Assembly (NCBI GenBank): GCA_024643795.1
Contig: JAHEMF010000005.1
Coordinates: forward strand, 11,089 to 56,828
Reading direction: 5' to 3'
From: Bacteroidota bacterium
GTDB lineage: Bacteria > Bacteroidota > Bacteroidia > AKYH767-A > OLB10
Length of the DNA: 45,740 nucleotides
Part shown: positions 1-5,985 of the stretch, piece by piece
Layout of the letters: each line of letters opens with the position of its first letter
Position numbering within the stretch: the first letter of the stretch is position 1
Translations under genes and position numbers: made by a program
Notes under the pieces: model-generated
Seen by the model: the letters and a program-made list of their open reading frames with translations, nothing else
Databases searched by the model: none
Told to the model about the DNA's origin: nothing

Positions 1-200
1 CCACCAAGTCCCGAAGCGATTCGGGATTTTTTTATTTAAGTGGGTCGCTGTCCCGATGGCTATCGGGACGAACCCAGCAGTTCCCATCAAGTCCTGAAGC
101 GATTCGGGATTTTTTTATTTAAGTGGGTCGCTGTCCCGATGGCTATCGGGACGAACCCAGCAGTTCCCACCAAGTCCCGAAGCGATTCGGGATTTTTTTT
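1..200. repeat. 83-bp tandem repeat with two alternating hairpins (about 2.4 copies)
   Basis: Copies begin at 1, 84 and 167, and the third is cut after its first hairpin. Each unit carries hairpin A (TCCCGAA, loop GCGA, TTCGGGA) followed by 7-8 T, and hairpin B (GTCCCGAT, loop GGCT, ATCGGGAC) whose arms extend outward through TGGGT (41-45) and ACCCA (72-76). Copy 2 differs in hairpin A by one C to T (TCCTGAA), which still pairs as a G-U wobble. Another difference lies just before it (ccacc versus ccatc). Hairpin A plus its T tract has the form of an intrinsic terminator reading plus. The array may continue beyond the left edge. Its origin is unknown. Confidence 0.93.
175..200 (+). terminator. 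Terminator-like hairpin of the third repeat copy
   Basis: A 7-bp GC-rich stem (175-181 with 186-192) and a 4-nt loop are followed by eight T. The same structure occurs at 9-33 and 92-116. In form it is a good rho-independent terminator for transcription coming from the left edge, but three in a row is more than termination needs, so it may simply be part of a repeated element. Confidence 0.55.
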
Positions 201-201
201 A

Positions 202-499
202 AAGCTTGCAAGGACAGGAATTTTATCAATTGTTTCACCATTGGCAATTCCAATTCTTGCATGGCCGGGAACCATTGTTACAGCAATGAACTTTGCACGA
301 TCACTCAAGTTATCTGTAATTTGGGGTTGTCATCGCCACCTTAGCACTCATCACCTGGTTCACGTATCTGTGTTTTATCTCTAGTGAGTTGATTGTAAAG
401 AAAGTTGGAAAAAACCTCATCTCAGTTATTGCAAAACTTATGAGACTCATCATTGCCATTATCGGAACAGGCATGGTGATGGAATGGATAAGTTTATAG
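202..499 (+). pseudogene. MarC-family membrane protein, C-terminal half, frameshifted
   Basis: The first frame reads KLARTGILSIVSPLAIPIL followed by AWPGTIVTAMNFARS, which resembles the MarC/NAAT family signature PLAIPxLAGPG. Here the usual Gly of AGPG is Trp. After about residue 42 the similarity moves to another frame (from 329), which encodes a hydrophobic stretch ending in KLMRLIIAIIGTGMVMEWI, a typical MarC C-terminus, with stop TAG at 497-499. Removing one G from the GGGG run at 323-326 joins both parts into IWVVIATLALITW. The N-terminal half of a roughly 200-residue MarC protein is missing: the 83-bp repeat array lies directly against the truncation point. MarC proteins are multi-pass inner-membrane proteins of unclear substrate. 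The family call is moderately sure; a sequencing error could explain the frameshift but not the missing N-terminus. Confidence 0.62.
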
Positions 500-524
500 G
501 TTAATAATTGATAACAATCAACTT

Positions 525-2249
525 CTAATAAAGAACGATCCCCTGTCCATACAAACTGGTTGTGCCTGAAAAAATCCTCAGAGAATAGTGTCCGGCAGCG
601 AGATCTGTGTCACATGAAATAGATTGCAGATCATGATAAGTTCTTGCCAGGATCACTCTGCCTCGGGCATCTATAAGCTCCAGTTGAACTTCCGGATAAA
701 CCTTATCAAGTGTAATATTTATTTGAGATGTAGTTGGATTCGGATAAACCTGAACTTCGATGGCAGAATTATTTCCCGGTAATGATGTCAGAATAGATTC
801 ATATTTGGCAACAAATGAATCTTCACCATTGCTTGAAGTTAAATTATAAATACCGGATGTTGGGTCAAAGTCAACGATATCAGTATATCCTCCGGTTACT
901 ATGATTTCATTACTGGAATTAATTTTCATACTCTTTACGATGTCTAGTCCAAGACCGCCAAATGTTTCTGCCCAGTTCAATGTACCGGAAGGAGTGTAAT
1001 TGGCTATAAAAATGTCAAAATCGCCTTGTGATGTTAGGCTGTAAGCGGCAGGTGAGGGGTCAAAGTCGCAAACATCTTCATAATAACCTGCGATCAACAC
1101 TTCTCCTGCGCTGTTGGTAGTGATGGTATGTGCCCATTCGTCACCCGATCCGCCAATGGCGAAGCAATTGATAAAGGCTCCCTGGACATCCAGTTCCATA
1201 ACGTAAATATCGTCACCGCCTGCTGCGTTGAGCAGATACGTTCCTAATGAAGGATCAAAATCAACGGTTCCCTGAAACCGGCCGGTAACAAAGATGCGGT
1301 TACCACCATTCCAATGTATCGCTTCTCCAAAATCTCCTCCTGTATGCCCAACAGATCCAACCCATTGATAAATTCCGTCTTTGTTAAGCTTAAGAACGAA
1401 TATGTCAAAATCGCCGTTTGAAGTTCGGTTGGCCACACCCGGTCCCGGATCGAAGTCGATGGTGCTGCTGTAACGACCTGTTATATAAATATTATCAGCA
1501 TCATCAATATCAACGTCTCTTGCATGGTCGAAGTCGTTACTTCCAAAGTTGTGAGCCCAAAGCATGTTACCGGAAGGGTCCAGCTTCATGCAATAGATGT
1601 CGGCATATCCATTTGATGTCACAAACTGGTTGCCGGTACCGGGGTCAAGGTCAACTGTTCCTTGAAAGTTACCGGTAATAATAATGTTATCCTGATTATC
1701 CACAACAACCCCTCTTCCGTCGTTCCATGCTGATGCCGGACTGCCAACTATAGTTTTAGCCCAGAGAAAATTTCCTGCAGCATCAAGCTTAAGAATGAAT
1801 ATATCTTTTGTAGCTGTTGCAGAAATGTTAAACACAGAAATGCCGGGGTCAAAATCTACGGTTCCCTGAAAGCGACCTATAACTATAATGTTTCCTGATT
1901 TATCAAGTGTGATACCTCTGCCAAGATCTTCACCGGTTCCGCCGAAGGTTTTTACCCAGATGAGGTTGCCGGATGCAGAAAGTTTCTGAATATAGGTATC
2001 ACTATCGCCGTTGGAATTAATGTTAAGCACTATGCCCGAAGGATCAAAATCTACCGTGCCTTTAAAGTCGCCAGTGGTAATGATCTCACCTGATGGAGTG
2101 TATGTGATGGCACGACCTCTTTCATCGCCGGTATTACCATATGAATTTGCCCATTCGAGTGATAAGGCCTGGGCTATTGCTTCAGAAGTAAAAATTGATA
2201 AAATAACAATTGATGCTAATAATAACTGGTGTGATTGTTTAAGGTTCAT
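525..2249 (-). CDS. Secreted SBBP-type beta-propeller protein with T9SS type A sorting domain
   Basis: An exported 574-residue protein. Residues 1-26 form a signal peptide ending in AIAQ. Seven repeats of about 57 residues follow, each with a core like GTVDFDPxxG, then a short loop and DIYxxKL and W/F motifs. This matches the SBBP (seven-bladed beta-propeller related) repeat pattern. The last ~80 residues start at VQVYPNPTTSQINI and end with a beta-rich segment, the standard T9SS type A C-terminal signal (YPNP motif), so the product is predicted to cross the outer membrane and be anchored or released. The acidic DFDP motifs could bind calcium, which is inference. It stands alone on the minus strand, converging on the marC remnant. 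Its ligand or enzymatic role is unknown. Confidence 0.85.
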   Translation of the reverse strand: MNLKQSHQLLLASIVILSIFTSEAIAQALSLEWANSYGNTGDERGRAITYTPSGEIITTGDFKGTVDFDPSGIVLNINSNGDSDTYIQKLSASGNLIWVKTFGGTGEDLGRGITLDKSGNIIVIGRFQGTVDFDPGISVFNISATATKDIFILKLDAAGNFLWAKTIVGSPASAWNDGRGVVVDNQDNIIITGNFQGTVDLDPGTGNQFVTSNGYADIYCMKLDPSGNMLWAHNFGSNDFDHARDVDIDDADNIYITGRYSSTIDFDPGPGVANRTSNGDFDIFVLKLNKDGIYQWVGSVGHTGGDFGEAIHWNGGNRIFVTGRFQGTVDFDPSLGTYLLNAAGGDDIYVMELDVQGAFINCFAIGGSGDEWAHTITTNSAGEVLIAGYYEDVCDFDPSPAAYSLTSQGDFDIFIANYTPSGTLNWAETFGGLGLDIVKSMKINSSNEIIVTGGYTDIVDFDPTSGIYNLTSSNGEDSFVAKYESILTSLPGNNSAIEVQVYPNPTTSQINITLDKVYPEVQLELIDARGRVILARTYHDLQSISCDTDLAAGHYSLRIFSGTTSLYGQGIVLY

Positions 2250-2548
2250 GTTGGCAGATTTTAATAGTAAGGATGAATCAGCAAACAGAACAGCTCATCA
2301 GTGATGAGACAGTCTCATATAAAGGTATGAAATATATAATTTACTAAAAACAAGGTGTTAACGTGCTCAGATAAAGCTACTATGGAGCTTATATCGTGAT
2401 CAATTGCCTTTGCTTTTCAGATCTATCAACAGTTATTTCAACGAAATAAATTCTATCAGCAATACCTATAAGGCCAAGCTTCATCTGCTTGTTTAAAGTA
2501 GTAAAATAATGGGTTTAAAGATGGAAAAATGTAACCCAATTTATTTAT
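2250..2548. other. 299-bp AT-rich intergenic region
   Basis: It lies upstream of the propeller gene and downstream of the TonB-domain gene. I see no convincing ORF, RNA gene or U-rich terminator in it. The one notable structure is the interlocking pair of dyads at 2294-2318, listed separately. A near match to the Bacteroidota -7 box (TCTGTTTG, minus strand, 2282-2289) lies about 35 nt before the propeller start codon, without a clear -33 element. Confidence 0.6.
2294..2318. promoter_or_regulatory. Two interlocking 15-bp palindromes, possible operator
   Basis: The first palindrome is CTCATCA-G-TGATGAG (2294-2308) and the second is ATGAGAC-A-GTCTCAT (2304-2318). They share ATGAG, and their centres (2301 and 2311) lie 10 bp apart, one helical turn. 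The pair sits 45-69 bp upstream of the propeller gene's start codon. This geometry suits two dimers of a regulator binding the same DNA face, or two mutually exclusive RNA hairpins. The symmetry is seen directly; the function is inferred. Confidence 0.4.
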
Positions 2549-3136
2549 TTACTTCAGCACGAACTTCACTGGCAGGTTCATCTTTACATTGACCCTGTTG
2601 CCTTTATGATATCCCGGTTTCCAACGGGGCATGTTATTTATAACCCGTATAGCTTCTTCGTCGCAACCATGTCCAACGCTGCGTATTATTTTAGCTTTGG
2701 TAACAACGCCATTGGTGTCTATTATGTAGCTGACGAAAACTGTACCACCAACCCCACCTTTTAATGCCTCTGACGGATATTTGCTCTCTTTTTGCAAATA
2801 TTTTAGAAGTGCACTTTCGCCACCGGGAAACTCAGGCATTTTTTCTACAACAAAATAAATTTCTTCGGTATACATCACCTTTCCACTGTTCAGTTTCATG
2901 GTAACAGTTTGTTTTACCGGTTTTACATTTTCGCTTAATTGTACCGGTTCTTCTTTTTCGCCGTAGTAAACAGTGTCAATTACTCCACAACTCTCCATGA
3001 ATTTATTCAGAGCTGTTGAATCGCCTTCCCAGGCCTCGCGTGAACATATGGCGCAGAATTCGTCCTGAGCATAGCAGAAGTTACAACTGATCGACAGAAC
3101 TAAAAATGATAAAACAGCTATTGTTTTGAGTTTCAT
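2549..3136 (-). CDS. Exported protein with TonB C-terminal domain
   Basis: This 195-residue protein has an N-terminal signal sequence (about residues 1-23, ending CYAQ), a Cys-containing linker (FCAICS, and ESC further on), and a C-terminal domain of about 90 residues typical of TonB. The diagnostic segments are MPEFPGGESALLKYLQKE, YPSEALKGGVGGTVFVSYII and GCDEEAIRVINNMPRWKPG. Unlike a classical TonB it has no proline-rich periplasm-spanning region, and its hydrophobic N-terminus looks cleavable, so it is probably periplasmic and not an energy transducer. Stand-alone TonB-C domains of this type are common in Bacteroidota and their role is poorly known. It follows tryptophanase on the same strand after 148 nt, so co-transcription is possible but not shown. 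Confidence 0.75.
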   Translation of the reverse strand: MKLKTIAVLSFLVLSISCNFCYAQDEFCAICSREAWEGDSTALNKFMESCGVIDTVYYGEKEEPVQLSENVKPVKQTVTMKLNSGKVMYTEEIYFVVEKMPEFPGGESALLKYLQKESKYPSEALKGGVGGTVFVSYIIDTNGVVTKAKIIRSVGHGCDEEAIRVINNMPRWKPGYHKGNRVNVKMNLPVKFVLK

Positions 3137-3284
3137 TCTCTGATTTTTTATCTAAATTATAATAAATCAATTAACTCAGGCAGATGATATCAACTTTTAA
3201 CTTAGATGATTCCGGATCAGGAATGTGAAAAATCAAAATTCACCCCATAAGCTTGCTCGGATAGATCTCAAAAAATATGCAGTT

Positions 3285-4682
3285 TTACTGGATCTCAAGT
3301 TCTTTTTCCACCGGACCGAATCTGGCAGTAAAGTGTCTCAGGAACTTTGGTTCATGGGTGATCTTAAATCCTGAAACCTGATCTTTTCCTTTTATTATTT
3401 CTTCAAACACTTCTATCACATATTCAATGTGACTTTGTGTATAAACTCTTCTTGGAATGGCTAGTCGTACAAGATCATTAGGGGCCGGTATCAGTTTACC
3501 TTCTTCATCATATTTCCCAAACATTACGGAACCAACTTCAACACACCTGATGCCACCCTTTTTATATAATTCGCATACAAGAGCTTGTCCCGGATATTCA
3601 TCAACAGGAATATGAGGATACAGGGCCCGGGCGTCAACATATACAGCGTGACCACCAATTGGTCGCATTACCGGTACTCCCAGTTCGTGAATTTTATTTC
3701 CAAGATAAGCTGTGCTTTTGATACGATAATTCAAATAATCCTCATCAAAAACTTCCTCAAGTCCTATGGCAATAGCTTCCATATCTCTTCCTGAAAGACC
3801 TCCATAAGTTGTGAAGCCTTCAGTTATGATAAGCAAACTGGTACATGCTTCTGCAAGTGCTTTATCTTTCAAGGCCAGGAATCCACCCATATTTACAAGC
3901 GCATCTTTTTTCGCACTCATTACTGCTCCATCACAAAGCATGAACATTTCCTCTGCAATTTGCCGGCTGGATTTATGTGCCTGACCTTCTTCACGGTTCT
4001 TTATAAACCAGGCATTTTCTGCCACTCTGCAACAATCAAGGAAAAGTTTAACACCGTGTCTCTTGCATACTGCGCTTATGCTTTGCGCATTCTCTAAACT
4101 GACCGGTTGTCCGCCCCCACTGTTATTGGTGACTGTTAAAATGACTGCACCAATATTTGTTGCACCCTTTGAATTTATAATATGTTCAAGTTTGTTCACA
4201 TCCATGTTTCCTTTGAAGGGGTATTCAAGCATGGGGTTGAGTGATTCCTGAATTGGAATATCGATAGCTTCGGCTCCTGAAAATTCAATATTGGCACGGG
4301 TGGTGTCGAAGTGTGTGTTACTTATAAAGGTTTTACCCATCCCGCCAAGGTGTGAATACAAGATCCTTTCAGCAGCACGACCCTGGTGGGTAGGCAAGAT
4401 ATATTCACAGTGTGTGAGTGAGCGGACAGCCTTCTCCATTTTTTGCCAGCTTCTTGAACCCGCATACGCTTCATCACCTTCCATAATTCCAGCCCATTGG
4501 TGTGCGCTCATAGCTGATGTGCCACTGTCAGTAAGCATATCAATGATCACTTGCTCTGAATTGAGGAGGAAAGGATTGTAAAATGCTTGTTCCAGAAAAC
4601 GGGTACGTTCTTCTTCAGTTGTAATAGTAATGGGCTCCACAGACTTAATGCGGAAAGGCTCAAATATGGTCTTAAATTTCAT
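3285..4682 (-). CDS. tnaA: Tryptophanase (tryptophan indole-lyase)
   Basis: A cytoplasmic PLP enzyme of 465 residues, the normal length for the family, that splits L-tryptophan into indole, pyruvate and ammonium. Visible landmarks are EPFRIKSVEP at the N-terminus, LLTDSGTSAMS, GDEAYAGSRS, the PLP-binding segment MSAKKDALVNMGG (Schiff-base Lys probably residue 259), GQPVSLEN and the C-terminal EPKFLRHFTARF. Tyrosine phenol-lyase is the close alternative. In that enzyme a specificity Arg occurs in the MERG segment, whereas here the matching segment is GIRCVEVGS, with Val, as in tryptophanases. I therefore favour tryptophanase, though WAGIMEGDEAYAGS is somewhat lyase-like. No tryptophan permease (TnaB) or TnaC-like leader peptide is visible. 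Indole is a known intercellular signal in other bacteria. Confidence 0.88.
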   Translation of the reverse strand: MKFKTIFEPFRIKSVEPITITTEEERTRFLEQAFYNPFLLNSEQVIIDMLTDSGTSAMSAHQWAGIMEGDEAYAGSRSWQKMEKAVRSLTHCEYILPTHQGRAAERILYSHLGGMGKTFISNTHFDTTRANIEFSGAEAIDIPIQESLNPMLEYPFKGNMDVNKLEHIINSKGATNIGAVILTVTNNSGGGQPVSLENAQSISAVCKRHGVKLFLDCCRVAENAWFIKNREEGQAHKSSRQIAEEMFMLCDGAVMSAKKDALVNMGGFLALKDKALAEACTSLLIITEGFTTYGGLSGRDMEAIAIGLEEVFDEDYLNYRIKSTAYLGNKIHELGVPVMRPIGGHAVYVDARALYPHIPVDEYPGQALVCELYKKGGIRCVEVGSVMFGKYDEEGKLIPAPNDLVRLAIPRRVYTQSHIEYVIEVFEEIIKGKDQVSGFKITHEPKFLRHFTARFGPVEKELEIQ

Positions 4683-4909
4683 GGACTTAGATGATAATTA
4701 GATTAATTCCGCAAATTTGGTCATTGTGCTCAAACTCAGATATGACAATAGTCATAGCTGTATTAATGTGATGTGATCAGGCATGTAGGTCCAATATTTT
4801 TTGATTTGAATCTTTCTGTTTACTTTTAATTCTCTTGGTTATCAGCTTATTGAAGTTATTGCTGTGTCATCAATTACCCATTAACTAAAACATTGTTAAT
4901 ATTCTACCC

Positions 4910-5407
4910 ATGAAAACAACAGAAATAATCCTATCTACCTTGCTTGCGGCGTCTTTGATAGGCACGTATATATTTTATCGGGAAGCAGAAGAGTGCAAAT
5001 CCAGTTTAGCAGTCCCGCCTACTGAGCCTGTTTGTCCAGAGATCAAAGGTTATGCAGGCCCATTATTAATTGATAGTGCAGCAGCAAGGTCCTGTATAAA
5101 TCAATATAAGGCGTTTATTGATTCCAGGTTGTCAGATGAAAAAAATAATGGAAGATATGGTGGTGTTATAAGCGGAGCTGCAATAGATTCGATTTTCAAG
5201 GTGAGTGGAACCAATGGGTTGGGATTTTATTTAGCTATTGATACTACCGGAGAATTTAAAAAAGATAAATCAATCTTTGTGGTATTTGGCGGTCAAAAAT
5301 CCACTCTTGATGCTGACGGAATTTTTAAAACAGAAGAGTCAGGGTCTAAATTATATGAAAATAACAACTGGTGTCCTCCTGATTGTGCGGAGTTCAAGTA
5401 TTATTGA
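4910..5407 (+). CDS. Small secreted or anchored protein, NWCPPxC family, first of a tandem pair
   Basis: A 165-residue protein that I do not recognise. The N-terminus (about residues 4-22) is one hydrophobic segment, either an uncleaved anchor or a signal peptide, so the rest is expected outside the cytoplasm. It aligns along its length with the next gene. Shared features are CPEI near residue 43, a DSxAxxC segment, GG(V/I)ISGxA, GTNGxxxxLAID, a VF strand, a DxDGxF/DSEGK turn and the C-terminal NNWCPPDC. Four conserved cysteines suggest two disulfides in a periplasmic or exported fold. No lipobox, T9SS signal or enzyme motif is visible. The ATG has no Shine-Dalgarno sequence, as is usual here. 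It diverges from tnaA across 227 nt. Confidence 0.78.
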   Translation: MKTTEIILSTLLAASLIGTYIFYREAEECKSSLAVPPTEPVCPEIKGYAGPLLIDSAAARSCINQYKAFIDSRLSDEKNNGRYGGVISGAAIDSIFKVSGTNGLGFYLAIDTTGEFKKDKSIFVVFGGQKSTLDADGIFKTEESGSKLYENNNWCPPDCAEFKYY

Positions 5408-5455
5408 ATCTTAATTATACATTAATATTAGACTAAACCTTAAAATTATTATCCT

Positions 5456-5902
5456 ATGAAAACAAAATCACTTTTGGCCTTATTTTTGGCTCTTTCAGTA
5501 TCAGTTAATGTGATAGTATTTTTATCATCATTCACCCCACAGTCTGGAGAATGTCCTGAGATCCCAAGTTATTCTAATGGTATTGAGTTGAGCGATAGTA
5601 AGGCCCAAGATTGTGCAGAAGCTTATCGTAATTCTGTACCTGGTAATGCCATAACTGGTGGGATAATTTCTGGCAATGCCTTAAAGGAGTTGTTTTGTGC
5701 TCCCGGAACAAATGGTATTGCATACAGTCTTGCAATAGATCCCGAAAAGCAAATAGGTGGCGATGATGCAGTATTTGTTATCCTTACAGGTATAGAAGTA
5801 ACTATGGATTCTGAAGGTAAGATTGAGTCAACCAGACGAACAGGAACAAAAGCATATCGTACCAACAATTGGTGTCCTCCAAACTGCGTAAACTATAAAT
5901 AA
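5456..5902 (+). CDS. Small secreted protein, NWCPPxC family, second of a tandem pair
   Basis: This 148-residue paralogue starts 48 nt after the previous gene. It has a signal-like hydrophobic N-terminus (residues 5-26), then CPEIPSY, LSDSKAQDC, GGIISGNALKELF, GTNGIAYSLAID, VFVILTG, MDSEGKIES and the C-terminal TNNWCPPNCVNYK. The four cysteines and the NWCPPxC tail match its neighbour, while the intervening loops differ in length and sequence, so the duplication is not recent. The pattern of alternating short strands with a conserved GTNG turn suggests a compact beta-rich domain; this is inference. A 13-bp inverted repeat follows its stop codon. The TPR histidine kinase downstream on the same strand is a possible functional partner. 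No function is assigned. Confidence 0.78.
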   Translation: MKTKSLLALFLALSVSVNVIVFLSSFTPQSGECPEIPSYSNGIELSDSKAQDCAEAYRNSVPGNAITGGIISGNALKELFCAPGTNGIAYSLAIDPEKQIGGDDAVFVILTGIEVTMDSEGKIESTRRTGTKAYRTNNWCPPNCVNYK

Positions 5903-5922
5903 CCTTTTTTATTAAAATTTTA

Positions 5923-5961
5923 AAACCTGTTGATGTATTACCAAATTGCATCAACAGGTTT
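5923..5961 (+). terminator. 13-bp inverted repeat between the small secreted genes and the kinase
   Basis: AAACCTGTTGATG (5923-5935) pairs perfectly with CATCAACAGGTTT (5949-5961) around a 13-nt loop. It lies 21 nt after one stop codon and 25 nt before the next start codon. The U-tract after the stem is weak (TAATTCATTTT), so it could be a terminator, an mRNA-stabilising 3' hairpin or an operator. The stem is certain; the role is not. Confidence 0.5.
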
Positions 5962-5985
5962 AATTCATTTTAGGAAAAGCCCCCT

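Noticed and set aside
1-170. CCACCA at the start of each repeat looked like a tRNA 3' end followed by a terminator
   Set aside because: The preceding bases form a perfect 8-bp hairpin with a GGCT loop, not a T-arm and acceptor stem, and no cloverleaf can be drawn.
1-200. The regular repeats suggested a CRISPR array
   Set aside because: The whole 83-bp unit repeats, so there are no variable spacers, and no cas genes are nearby.
87-308. Antisense open frame across the repeat and the marC remnant
   Set aside because: It spans the repeats and lacks any family similarity, whereas the plus strand shows MarC motifs.
3285-4682. Tyrosine phenol-lyase instead of tryptophanase
   Set aside because: The Arg of the phenol-lyase MERG segment is replaced by Val in GIRCVEVGS, the tryptophanase pattern, although some other segments are lyase-like.
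4683-4909. Possible TnaC-like leader peptide upstream of tryptophanase
   Set aside because: I found no short ORF with a Trp codon in a suitable position. A CAAATTTG box is one base off the -7 consensus with no spaced -33.
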